Of a stretch of 64,000 bases of DNA, positions 36,914-43,480 are shown in pieces. This DNA comes from Nostoc desertorum CM1-VF14 (GTDB lineage: Bacteria > Cyanobacteriota > Cyanobacteriia > Cyanobacteriales > Nostocaceae): contig JAHHHR010000008.1 in assembly GCA_019359245.1 (NCBI GenBank), positions 124,001 through 188,000 on the forward strand, given 5' to 3'. Positions within the stretch are counted from its first letter, which is position 1. Each line of letters opens with the position of its first letter. The translations under genes and the position numbers were made by a program. Under the pieces are notes generated by a model. The model was given only the letters and a program-made list of their open reading frames with translations. It had not been told where the DNA came from and ran no database searches.

Positions 36914-38962
36914 TTATGTTTTGCTTTCGTCTGAGAATTGGGGCAGAGTCAGGGTGAAGCAAATTTCGCTCTGTTCAGAATCCGAAATTGGGAGACTTTC
37001 AATTGCGATCGCTCCATTCAGATGCTGCACTAAAGACTTGACTAAAGCAAGTCCCAAGCCAGTCCCTGGAGTCCAGCGCCCTTTTCCGCGACGGAATTTG
37101 TCAAAGATGTAGGTTGCTTCTTCTTGAGAGATGGCACGTCCTGTATTCGTCACCTTTATGATAACTTGATCAATTTGTTTATCAACTTGGTGAGCAGCTA
37201 CCAAGTGGACGATGGTATCATGCTCTGAGTATTTATAGGCATTTGTTAACAGCTCTTGGAGAATGCGGTCAAAACTCTCTAGTTCAGTTTGTAAGTTTAG
37301 TGACTCCTGTGGTAAATCTACAGAAATCTTTAATCCCTTCTCTGCGAGTTTTTTCTCAAAAGAAGCTGCTATATCCTGAATTCTAGTATTTAAATCTATA
37401 GATTCTAATTGTGGAGCTTCGTGAGGCGACTCTAGTTTCTGGAGTGTCAACAAGTCATTAATCAAGTTAATTTCCTTTGTACATTCCTGCTCTAGGATAT
37501 CTAGGTATCTAACCTGACGCTCCGGTGCTATTCCTGGCAAACGTAAGTTCCGAATTGACATCAGCATATTTGTCAAAGGATAGCGCAAGCGATCGCTCAT
37601 GTTACTCATAAATTCATCTTTGAGTTCATTGAGTTTCCGCAGTTGCTCAACATATTGCCGGGTTCTTTCATGCAACTTTGCCTGGAGTTCCAGACTACTC
37701 TGTAGTTTCGCCGTTCGCTCATCTACCAAAGTTTGGACTTGTCGCAACGTCTGTGACTGAATAATGGCGTTACTTACTTGAGCACAAACCATTTCCACAA
37801 GATTTAATTCTGCTGATTGCCAACTGCGAGTCACAGCTTGCTGTAGCACCACGAATCCTAAGATTTTACCTTGACTTTCTAATGGCACTAGTAATACCGC
37901 AGGCAATTCCTCTATTGCAAATAATGGTGCAGCTGAGGAGGTATCATTTTGCTCTGTATAGTCATCGAAAATTACTGCTTTTCCCGAATCTATAAAGGCA
38001 CGCTGACATAAGCCACACTCCGAAAGCAAGAAAGACTGATCTAAGCTATCTAGTTTATTATTACGAGAAATTTGTGTTGCCTTAGCCCATTCACCAGCAA
38101 CTTTAGCTTTCGCTTTAGGAATTTGTTTTTTAGCTTGAGTCCTAAATAGTGGGTCTGTATATTTTAGTAGTATAAGCAAACCTCGATCTGCCTGTAGAGA
38201 TTCGGCAGTAGAGGCGATAATTAACTGGAGCATTTGATTAAGCTCCAAATTGCTGCGGTTCAGTAGGGTTAATTGCTTGATCAAGCTTTGATACTGATTG
38301 CCCTTTTGCAGATACTGTTGTTGATGAGCAATTAACTGAGCTTGTGCTACGCGAGAAAAAGCGATCGCACAAGCCGACTCCACCTCTTTTAGCAGTTCTT
38401 TTTCTGATTCACTCCAATCATAAGGCTGGAATTTAATCAGACTAATCACTCCATTATTATTGCCACCAAACCGTGTGGGTATTGCTAAAACGGCTTTTAT
38501 CGGTAGTGGCAAAGATTGACACCCAATTACTAGACTGTTCTGAATGATGGAAATGTCTTCAATAGTCAATGGTTCAGCAGCACATTGCAGCACTGGCGAG
38601 TGCATAAGCAATTGTTCCATCGAAAACATCTCTTCTGGGTGTGGTAACGCTAGATACTCGTCAGCACACCAATTAGTAGTAGTTGCTTCGTCGGATGTCT
38701 CACCCGTTACTGAAACCAAGCAGCAACAATCTACTTGAAACACAACTCCTAGCAATTGGGCAATATCTTGCAGCATCAATGCCGTAGCGGAGCTATTGGC
38801 AATGATTTGGTTAATCTTTTGTACCAACTCGCGGGCAGGTTCTTCCTGATGCTGCATCAGCTTAACTTGGTAAGGTTGTAGTCGATCTATGTCATCTACA
38901 TAATGTGGCGGCGACGATAAAGGTTTTTTCATTCTTGGCACGCCCTCGGATAATAACTCCAT
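36914..38962 (-). CDS. GAF-domain sensor, histidine-kinase-like but lacking the H-box His
   Basis: 682 residues from the ATG at 38962; a TTG 15 bp upstream is in frame. GAF-like domains at about 50-210 and 235-405, a coiled-coil linker, then a HisKA/HATPase-like region. Where kinases have S-H-E-L-R-x-P-L this one has SDRLRYPL, so the phospho-accepting His is Asp (codon 37592-37594). The ATPase part keeps an N-box (LTNAYKYSE), a weakened G1 (VTNTGRA for D.G.G) and GTGLGLALV. It is probably a pseudo-kinase or regulator unless another His is used. Cys pairs at 84-86 and 321/324 might bind metal. Confidence 0.85.
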   Translation of the reverse strand: MELLSEGVPRMKKPLSSPPHYVDDIDRLQPYQVKLMQHQEEPARELVQKINQIIANSSATALMLQDIAQLLGVVFQVDCCCLVSVTGETSDEATTTNWCADEYLALPHPEEMFSMEQLLMHSPVLQCAAEPLTIEDISIIQNSLVIGCQSLPLPIKAVLAIPTRFGGNNNGVISLIKFQPYDWSESEKELLKEVESACAIAFSRVAQAQLIAHQQQYLQKGNQYQSLIKQLTLLNRSNLELNQMLQLIIASTAESLQADRGLLILLKYTDPLFRTQAKKQIPKAKAKVAGEWAKATQISRNNKLDSLDQSFLLSECGLCQRAFIDSGKAVIFDDYTEQNDTSSAAPLFAIEELPAVLLVPLESQGKILGFVVLQQAVTRSWQSAELNLVEMVCAQVSNAIIQSQTLRQVQTLVDERTAKLQSSLELQAKLHERTRQYVEQLRKLNELKDEFMSNMSDRLRYPLTNMLMSIRNLRLPGIAPERQVRYLDILEQECTKEINLINDLLTLQKLESPHEAPQLESIDLNTRIQDIAASFEKKLAEKGLKISVDLPQESLNLQTELESFDRILQELLTNAYKYSEHDTIVHLVAAHQVDKQIDQVIIKVTNTGRAISQEEATYIFDKFRRGKGRWTPGTGLGLALVKSLVQHLNGAIAIESLPISDSEQSEICFTLTLPQFSDESKT

Positions 38963-39555
38963 TGTTTTTGCACCCAACCTGTTGGCATATTCTTCACCAT
39001 TAGTTGTGTTGCTCCACCTTGATAATTGACAAATCTTGTATGAATACTTTCTCTCACCTGTTATAGCCCTTTTCTATGGGAGATGGCCAAGTTCCCGTTA
39101 TATTAAGCAAATTGCTACATAGGTAATGAGATACTTAAAATATTCTAAAATGCTCCAGCCTGATTATTTTTGGCTGCTTTATCTTCTTGATATTCAGATA
39201 ATTAACTAACTTTGACTTAGAATATCCTGTCTATAAGTATACATAAACCGTAATTTCTCTAGAATCTAAGCAAAATAACCCAAAATTAGCCGTAAAAATA
39301 CTGAAGCTATTTTAAAAACCTTGTAAAATTTTGTTTTATACTAGTCCATTTAATCAGCTACCTTTTAATTTGTGTTGCTCTCAATCAAAAATAACCAAGC
39401 TAGAGCGTAAAACAAATTTACCTTTTAGCAGCAATGGGGTATATAAGCTTCAATTCTTAATAATAATTTTTATTTATGGGAAAAATAAAGTTAAATTCTG
39501 AATGCAGCCCAATTATTTAGCAAAAATAACTGAGCTGCATTGACTGAATATAGGA
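38963..39555. other. AT-rich intergenic region, nothing recognised
   Basis: It lies upstream of the sensor gene and downstream of the RHH gene on the same strand. It is strongly AT-rich and holds no gene, RNA or repeat that I can support. Confidence 0.5.
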
Positions 39556-39891
39556 TTATCCTGCCAAACTCTCGACACTCAAAGGAACCATATCTCCATT
39601 CCTGGTCAGTCCTAACAGCATCGGTTCTTGGGGTTGAATTAGTTGACCTGTGAGTACACAGCGTTCTTCTTGCTGAGCTGTGGCAGCGATACTAGCTCGA
39701 ATGTCGGTTCGCGAAAATCGAGGCTTCCATTCACCTGATTTTTGCTGGACATAATTCCAAAGGATATCTCGGATCAAAGCTTGATATCCCTGATTCCCGG
39801 CTATTTCTTTGAGCTTATCTTTCAGTTCGCGCTCTAAGCGGATGCTGGTAACTTCCATATCGGTGGTTGGGGTACGAGCGATCGTATGCAT
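39556..39891 (-). CDS. Ribbon-helix-helix-like DNA-binding protein
   Basis: 111 residues from the ATG at 39891; a GTG directly before is possible. The segment VTSIRLERELKDKLKEIAGN followed by GYQALIRDILWNYVQQK fits the CopG/Arc ribbon-helix-helix layout: a beta strand with alternate residues, then two helices. The C-terminal half (CVLTGQLIQPQEPMLLGLTR) is probably a ligand or partner domain. It may be a repressor of the diverging region at 39963-40850, from which it is separated by only 70 bp. Confidence 0.7.
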   Translation of the reverse strand: MHTIARTPTTDMEVTSIRLERELKDKLKEIAGNQGYQALIRDILWNYVQQKSGEWKPRFSRTDIRASIAATAQQEERCVLTGQLIQPQEPMLLGLTRNGDMVPLSVESLAG

Positions 39892-39962
39892 CACTATTTC
39901 TCCTTAAAGGTATAGACAAGATAGTAATACAAGTGTAGTATGTTTAAAGCAATATTCAATAG

Positions 39963-40211
39963 GTGAAATTTTCTGTGAAATCCATTTACCCCATCTCTAC
40001 TTCTTTTTCCACTACTAATTGTCGAACTGGTTGGGAATCAGCTGGTATGGAAGTGGAGTATTTATTTATGGGCGATGGTAGCCGAGATTATGGGCAAATC
40101 ACAGAGGGTAATTATGACTTTAGACATCTCAGCATTAATGAGTTGATTGCAAAACTACAACTAGATAAAGAAAGCGGGGGGTACAGGCAAAGCAATACTG
40201 TACCGCTATGA
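39963..40211 (+). CDS. Possible small protein or leader ORF before the HNH gene
   Basis: 82 residues from a GTG; an internal ATG at 40047 gives 54 residues (MEVEYLFMGDGSRDYGQITE). No family recognised. Its last codons overlap the first arm of a three-armed hairpin system that ends in a terminator at 40240-40277. It might be a regulated leader peptide or simply a small gene with its own terminator. Confidence 0.35.
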   Translation: MKFSVKSIYPISTSFSTTNCRTGWESAGMEVEYLFMGDGSRDYGQITEGNYDFRHLSINELIAKLQLDKESGGYRQSNTVPL

Positions 40212-40239
40212 AACCAGAAAATTTTCCGGTCAATTCTAA

Positions 40240-40277
40240 CCCCCGCTTCACTAAAAAGTTGAAGCGGGGGTTTTTTT
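40240..40277 (+). terminator. Strong terminator or attenuator before the HNH gene
   Basis: CCCCCGCTTCA (40240-40250) pairs with TGAAGCGGGGG (40260-40270) over 11 bp and is followed by seven Ts. The HNH gene's Shine-Dalgarno AGGAG begins only 4 bp after. An upstream copy of the second arm (AAGCGGGGG, 40172-40180) could pair with the first arm instead. Confidence 0.85.
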
Positions 40278-40292
40278 ATAAGGAGTGAAGCT

Positions 40293-40847
40293 GTGACGAT
40301 ATGTTCCATGCGCGGCGCGAACGCAATGCAAGTGTTAGAGCAATCTGTGGTGATGTTTTCTCAAAATTACTGGCCACTGTGTCGGATCAATATCAAGCGG
40401 GCGATTGTGCTGTTAATACAACCGCTGGATTTTGCCGCAGAAGGGGGATGGCGAGTTCACTCACCCAGTTTAGTAATAGATGTACCAAAACACATTCGCT
40501 TAACAATTACTTCTAATGAGCATATGTGGAAAGTTCCGCCAGTGAATCGGCGGGAAGTGTTACGGCGAGACCGTCATAGTTGCCAATATTGCGGTAGCGG
40601 CAAGCATCTAACGCTAGATCATTTGATACCACGATCAAGAGGCGGTTCTGACACTTGGGAAAACGTAGTCACAGCTTGTGAGAGATGTAACTCCTGTAAA
40701 GGCGATGTCTGGCGACAAGCCGCGTTGCCTCTACGCACTCTGTTTGAGGCTGGTATGCAACTGCGTATCAAGCCAAAAGCAGCAATCCACCCCGCGATTT
40801 CTTTTGCCGAACAGTTTTGGATAGATATGCAAGGAAGCCTGGAATAA
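40293..40847 (+). CDS. HNH endonuclease
   Basis: 184 residues from the GTG at 40293, preceded by AGGAG with 7-bp spacing; an ATG at 40326 is possible. The HNH domain at about 84-140 has CQYCGSGKHLTLDHLIPRS, Asn in GSDTWENVVTACERC, and a second Cys pair in CERCNSCKGD. This is the zinc-finger HNH (McrA-like/HNH_5) type. Stand-alone HNH proteins of this form are common in cyanobacteria; the substrate is unknown. The next gene follows 16 bp later. Confidence 0.85.
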   Translation: MTICSMRGANAMQVLEQSVVMFSQNYWPLCRINIKRAIVLLIQPLDFAAEGGWRVHSPSLVIDVPKHIRLTITSNEHMWKVPPVNRREVLRRDRHSCQYCGSGKHLTLDHLIPRSRGGSDTWENVVTACERCNSCKGDVWRQAALPLRTLFEAGMQLRIKPKAAIHPAISFAEQFWIDMQGSLE

Positions 40848-40863
40848 CAGGAGAGCATAAGGA

Positions 40864-41253
40864 ATGCTGAAATTAACTTACACTGAAAGCAGTTTTTATT
40901 TGGAATGTCTCACTCTGTCGCTAGAGGAATGGGTAGCACAGCGAGTGATTTTAGCCCTGCGAGTTGGGCAAAGTTTATGCATTGAACCCAGTACCGCTTC
41001 TTTTTTGCTTCCTGTTGATTTGCCGGGAGTAGAAGTGCTTAAGGCTGAGGTAAAAAGAGATGACAGAGAAATTATTGCCCTTTCTGCCTGTGATGCTGAA
41101 TATATGGAAGTCACCCTGCGGGGTTCTTGGCTATTAGATAGTTCTAAGGATGCTGTAGGTGTGTTTTTCACCACTATGAGCGATCGCGCTGAGTTCTTTT
41201 TGCACAAACTTTGGCAGGAAGCTCAAGCTTGTGCTTCTGTCATGAGCGAATAA
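40864..41253 (+). CDS. Conserved-looking protein of unknown function, paired with HNH gene
   Basis: 129 residues: YTESSFYLECLTLSLEEWVA, then QRVILALRVGQSLCIEPSTA and ESEVTLRGSW-like YMEVTLRGSWLLDSSK. Its alpha/beta character fits a compact cytosolic protein. RBS GGAGAG lies 9-14 bp upstream. Co-transcribed with the HNH gene (16-bp gap) and ended by the terminator at 41328-41349. I recognise no characterised family. Confidence 0.7.
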   Translation: MLKLTYTESSFYLECLTLSLEEWVAQRVILALRVGQSLCIEPSTASFLLPVDLPGVEVLKAEVKRDDREIIALSACDAEYMEVTLRGSWLLDSSKDAVGVFFTTMSDRAEFFLHKLWQEAQACASVMSE

Positions 41254-41327
41254 ACGAAATAATCGGGTGACTTAATTTTGGATTTTAGATTATTCAATCC
41301 AAAATCCAAAATTTAAAATCTAAAATT

Positions 41328-41349
41328 CGGGGAGAAATGTTACTCCCCG
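41328..41349 (+). terminator. Terminator after the HNH operon
   Basis: CGGGGAG-AAATGTTA-CTCCCCG with TTTATTTTGTTT following. It also follows a copy of the aatccaaaatctaaaatt repeat (41285-41327) that recurs at 42633-42671. Confidence 0.75.
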
Positions 41350-41394
41350 TTTATTTTGTTTCGAGATATTCAGCATTCCTAGGGTTGTCTCCGG

Positions 41395-41685
41395 CTAGGG
41401 TCTGTCATCAATGCCTAGTACCTTCTCGTTATTTTTGGGATACACCTGATAAACTGTTTTTCCCTGAAATTTAGCTGGGACTGTAAAGGTAGGGTTTTCT
41501 ACTTTGGCTGGCGGTAGTTGGGCATTAATTTGGCCCTTTGCTGGATGAGCTTAAACTTGTGCAGGATGGATTTTGCTTAAAGGCTTGTTCAACTCCAATT
41601 GTGGGGAAATACTACAAGCTGTAATTGTAGAGGCGATCGCGACAAAACTAATTATCTGTTGTCGCTTCAAGAACTTGTCTGTCAC
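41395..41685 (-). pseudogene. Small lipoprotein gene with one in-frame stop
   Basis: From a GTG at 41685 the frame reads TDKFLKRQQIISFVAIASTI then TACSIS, a lipoprotein-like leader with Cys24. It continues to residue 44, meets TAA (41551-41553), and stays open for 51 more codons (AHPAKGQINAQLPPAKVENP, FTVPAKFQGKTVYQVYPKNN, EKVLGIDDRP) to a TAG. The second half reads like a natural protein, so a recent CAA-to-TAA change is likely. Function unknown. Confidence 0.6.
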
Positions 41686-41806
41686 ATCAGGCTTTTAAAG
41701 ATTCACCCAATCATGAGCTGTAGTTTAATTTCTCATAGGGTTTAACAAGCTCAAATATAAGTACAGAAGCTTTTATAGACAATTTCAAAAAATTTTCTGA
41801 AACCCC

Positions 41807-41839
41807 TTGACACCTCTTGTAGTGTTTTGTAGTATAAAT
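41807..41839 (+). promoter_or_regulatory. Candidate promoter of the tRNA array transcript
   Basis: TTGACA (41807-41812) and, after 17 bp, TAGTAT overlapping TATAAAT (41830-41839). It lies about 40 bp before the short ORF at 41880 and 350 bp before the first tRNA-like unit. Confidence 0.5.
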
Positions 41840-41879
41840 GTAGTGAGGCGAAAGACGAAGCTTCTCAAGGGTCAAAGTC

Positions 41880-42074
41880 ATGTTCTACATACAACTAAAA
41901 CAGAGGCGCTGGAATCAACCAGAATCTCCAGTCAACAAAGCTGTTCCTATTTGTAAACCATCGGAAGTAGAGGCAATCAACCAAAAAAGTTTTGAGTTTG
42001 CACTCAGCAAAACCACAGAATACATCCGTAATACACAGCAGGCTTGCTACCTAGAGTTTCGGTTGTTTCCCTAA
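41880..42074 (+). CDS. Short ORF heading the tRNA array
   Basis: 64 residues, basic and without a membrane segment (MFYIQLKQRRWNQPESPVNK, SEVEAINQKSFEFALSKTTE). A promoter-like sequence lies upstream and only a weak AAGGG precedes the ATG. It may be translated or may only be the leader of the array transcript. No family recognised. Confidence 0.4.
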   Translation: MFYIQLKQRRWNQPESPVNKAVPICKPSEVEAINQKSFEFALSKTTEYIRNTQQACYLEFRLFP

Positions 42075-42145
42075 CAGTCACTAACAGCTAAAAGTAATTT
42101 TTCTGAACCTTGAAAACTGAATAAGAAATGGCAAGTTCACCAAAA

Positions 42146-42180
42146 ATCTGTGCCTATAACCCTAAATATTAGGCACAGAT
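42146..42180 (+). other. 11-bp perfect hairpin before the tRNA array
   Basis: ATCTGTGCCTA (42146-42156) and TAGGCACAGAT (42170-42180) enclose 13 nt and end 9 bp before the first tRNA-like unit. No T-run follows, so a processing or anti-decay role is as likely as termination. Confidence 0.6.
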
Positions 42181-42189
42181 ATCAAACAT

Positions 42190-42263
42190 GGGGGTATAGC
42201 TCAAATGGCTAGAGCGATCGCAACTCGTGCGATAGGTTGCGAGTTCGATTCTCGTTACTCCCG
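42190..42263 (+). tRNA. tRNA-like unit 1, positional anticodon CUC (Glu?), non-canonical
   Basis: Acceptor GGGGGTA pairs with TACTCCC (one G-T), D-stem GCTC/GAGC, anticodon stem ATCGC/GCGAT with loop AACTCGT. This puts CTC at 34-36 but A instead of the universal T at 33. T-arm GCGAG-TTCGATT-CTCGT. A HIP1 octamer (GCGATCGC) runs into the anticodon stem and may have altered it. Function doubtful. Confidence 0.7.
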
Positions 42264-42264
42264 T

Positions 42265-42340
42265 GAGCCTTGTAGACGACTAGATAAGTCGCTGTGCCCC
42301 TCAAGCACAGAGAAGCGGGTGCAATTCCCGTCGAGGCTCC
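42265..42340 (+). tRNA. tRNA-like unit 2, anticodon unclear, 8-bp acceptor
   Basis: Acceptor GAGCCTTG pairs with CGAGGCTC over 8 bp (one G-T), D-stem GAC/GTC, stem TGTGC/GCACA with loop CCCTCAA (positional anticodon CTC, C at 33), T-arm GCGGG-TGCAATT-CCCGT. The 8-bp acceptor and T-loop TGC are non-standard. No long variable arm. Confidence 0.6.
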
Positions 42341-42345
42341 CAAAT

Positions 42346-42471
42346 GGCTGAGTAGCCAAGTGGTTGAAGGCATTGGTTTGCAAAACCAACATCGTGAGTA
42401 CCCTTCGGGAAGCCGCTTCTCTACGAGACGCTTCGCCAACGCGAACGCGTCTACAAATCTCACCTCAGCCT
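42346..42471 (+). tRNA. tRNA-Cys (GCA) interrupted in the T-loop by a small repeat
   Basis: Acceptor GGCTGAG/CTCAGCC, anticodon stem TTGGT/ACCAA with loop TTGCAAA (GCA). The T-stem GTGAG/CTCAC is intact, but the loop is T-[54 nt, 42400-42453]-CAAAT instead of TTCAAAT. Removing the insert restores a near-normal tRNA except at position 55. Confidence 0.8.
42400..42453. repeat. Small palindromic repeat inside tRNA-Cys
   Basis: It begins ACCCTTCGGGAAGC, contains further mini-hairpins (gaagccgcttc, ctctacgag, agacgc...gcgtct) and ends GTCTA. The start is related to the inserts at 43432 and 43566 and to the free copy at 21166-21208. Confidence 0.75.
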
Positions 42472-42481
42472 TTGGTGCGAT

Positions 42482-42553
42482 CGCAGCGTAGCTTAATCAG
42501 CAAAGCCCCAGGTTCATACCCTGTTGCGGGTGCAAACCCCGCCACTGCCACCA
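42482..42553 (+). tRNA. tRNA-Met-like (CAU), mismatched acceptor, encoded CCA
   Basis: Anticodon loop TTCATAC gives CAT. T-arm GCGGG-TGCAAAC-CCCGC. Acceptor CGCAGCG against CACTGCC pairs at only 5 of 7 positions. The 5' side carries part of a HIP1 octamer (gcgatcgc at 42477-42484), which may have replaced original bases. CCA is encoded at 42551-42553. Probably degenerate. Confidence 0.65.
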
Positions 42554-42556
42554 AAT

Positions 42557-42627
42557 GCAGGGATGGGTAACGACAACACCTCGTGGCTCCAAATCCGATG
42601 TTCTAGGTTCAAATCCTAGTCCCTGTG
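42557..42627 (+). tRNA. tRNA-Trp-like (CCA) with broken anticodon stem
   Basis: Acceptor GCAGGGA/TCCCTGT, T-arm CTAGG-TTCAAAT-CCTAG, loop CTCCAAA gives anticodon CCA with T33. The anticodon stem CGTGG against TCCGA hardly pairs, so folding is compromised. Confidence 0.65.
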
Positions 42628-42679
42628 TCAGACAATTTTAGATTAAAAATTTTAATCCAAAATCTAAAATTCGGTCTAT
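42628..42679. repeat. aatctaaaatt inverted repeat within the array
   Basis: aattttagatt and aatctaaaatt flank an AT-rich centre. The same words occur at 41281-41327 after the HNH operon. A dispersed intergenic repeat. Confidence 0.6.
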
Positions 42680-42770
42680 GGAGAGGTGGCTGAGTGGCTG
42701 AAAGCGTCCTCCTGCTAAGAGGAAACGGGTTTTTTTTTACCCGTCGCAGGTTCAAATCCTGTTCTCTCCG
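42680..42770 (+). tRNA. tRNA-Ser (GCU)
   Basis: Acceptor GGAGAGG/TCTCTCC, anticodon stem TCCTC/GAGGA with loop CTGCTAA (GCT), long variable arm ACGGGT/ACCCGT around a T-run, T-arm GCAGG-TTCAAAT-CCTGT. It looks functional apart from the unusual poly-T in the variable loop. A second tRNA-Ser (GCU) lies at 47780-47871. Confidence 0.88.
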
Positions 42771-42774
42771 TTTT

Positions 42775-42849
42775 GAGAGTGTGGTGTAATCGGATAACAT
42801 CTCAGTCTACGAAACTGAAGATTTGAGGGTTCAAATCCCTCCGCTCTCG
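42775..42849 (+). tRNA. tRNA-Arg (ACG)
   Basis: Acceptor GAGAGTG/CGCTCTC (one G-T), anticodon stem TCAGT/ACTGA with loop CTACGAA (ACG), T-arm GAGGG-TTCAAAT-CCCTC, discriminator G. The cloverleaf is good. Confidence 0.85.
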
Positions 42850-42870
42850 TTACATGATCTTTTCTCCTAT

Positions 42871-42968
42871 CCCCTGGTAGCTCAGTTGGTAGTTAGCGCT
42901 TGTTTGTTAGCGAAGCGTGTCTGAAAGACAAGAACAGTAGGTCGTCGGTTCGATTCCGACCTGGGGGG
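42871..42968 (+). tRNA. tRNA-Phe-like (GAA) with insertions in anticodon stem and D-arm
   Basis: Acceptor CCCCTGG/CTGGGGG, T-arm GTCGG-TTCGATT-CCGAC, anticodon parts CTTGT...CTGAAAG-ACAAG (GAA). About 17 nt (TTGTTAGCGAAGCGTGT) separate the 5' half of the anticodon stem from its loop. Extra bases in the D-loop (GGTAG-TT-AGC) and variable loop break the standard shape. Probably a pseudo-tRNA. Confidence 0.7.
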
Positions 42969-42974
42969 CTTCGT

Positions 42975-43049
42975 TGCCTCATAGCTCAATGGTAGAGCAA
43001 GCGGCTGTTAACCGCGCGGTTGTAGGTTCGAGTCCTACTGAGGCAGCCA
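42975..43049 (+). tRNA. tRNA-Asn (GUU), CCA encoded
   Basis: Acceptor TGCCTCA/TGAGGCA, D-stem GCTC/GAGC, anticodon stem AGCGG/CCGCG with loop CTGTTAA (GTT), T-arm GTAGG-TTCGAGT-CCTAC, discriminator G then CCA at 43047-43049. Canonical. Confidence 0.9.
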
Positions 43050-43054
43050 TTCAT

Positions 43055-43127
43055 TGCCAGGTGGACGAATTGGTAAGTCGCATCGCTCTGAACGATGAGG
43101 TTGCAAGTTCAATTCTTGCCAGAACTA
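43055..43127 (+). tRNA. tRNA-Gln-like (CUG), acceptor stem not paired
   Basis: Anticodon stem CATCG/CGATG with loop CTCTGAA (CTG), D-stem GAC/GTC, T-arm GCAAG-TTCAATT-CTTGC. The 5' end TGCCAGG does not pair with CAGAACT. The body is intact but the acceptor is unlikely to be processed or charged. Confidence 0.65.
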
Positions 43128-43136
43128 GCAAATATT

Positions 43137-43210
43137 GGGAGTGTAGCTCAATGGAATAGAGCTTCGAGCTTCTACCTCGAAAGTTGTGGGTTCAAGTCCT
43201 ACCACTCCCG
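43137..43210 (+). tRNA. tRNA-Arg (UCU)
   Basis: Acceptor GGGAGTG/CACTCCC, anticodon stem TCGAG/CTCGA with loop CTTCTAC (TCT), T-arm GTGGG-TTCAAGT-CCTAC, discriminator G. Good cloverleaf. Confidence 0.88.
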
Positions 43211-43296
43211 TTGAAACAAGTCAAAAGTCAAAAAAAAGAATTTAATTATTTCTTTTTCTTTATTACTTTTTATTCTGCTCTTTTCACTTGCTTGAT

Positions 43297-43370
43297 GGGG
43301 TCATAGCTCAAATGGCTAGAGCGCCTGTCTTGCAAGCAGGAGGTTATGGGTTCAAGTCCCATTGATTCCA
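43297..43370 (+). tRNA. tRNA-Ala (UGC)
   Basis: Acceptor GGGGTCA/TGATTCC (two G-T pairs and no G3-U70 in its usual context), anticodon stem CCTGT/GCAGG with loop CTTGCAA (TGC), T-arm ATGGG-TTCAAGT-CCCAT, discriminator A. Folds well. An 86-bp AT-rich gap precedes it. Confidence 0.8.
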
Positions 43371-43375
43371 CTGAT

Positions 43376-43431
43376 GGTGTCTGAAGCCAAAGTGGTCGAG
43401 GCGCTGGTTTGTGGAACCAGTCATAGCGGGT
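43376..43431 (+). pseudogene. tRNA-His (GUG), 3' half lost at a T-loop insertion
   Basis: It begins GGTGTCTG, D-stem GCC/GGC, anticodon stem CTGGT/ACCAG with loop TTGTGGA (GTG), T-stem 5' arm GCGGG then T. Directly after comes ACCCTACGGGAATGC, the same kind of insert at the same T-loop point as in tRNA-Cys. No CCCGC and no CAGACACC acceptor arm follow before the next unit, so the gene is truncated. Confidence 0.7.
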
Positions 43432-43480
43432 ACCCTACGGGAATGCTTACGCGAACAAGTTCCGTTAGGCGCCTCTGAAT
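43432..43480. repeat. Small palindromic repeat truncating tRNA-His
   Basis: ACCCTACGGGAATGCTTACG and following bases to about 43475. It belongs to the family inserted in tRNA-Cys and tRNA-Ser (UGA). Confidence 0.65.
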
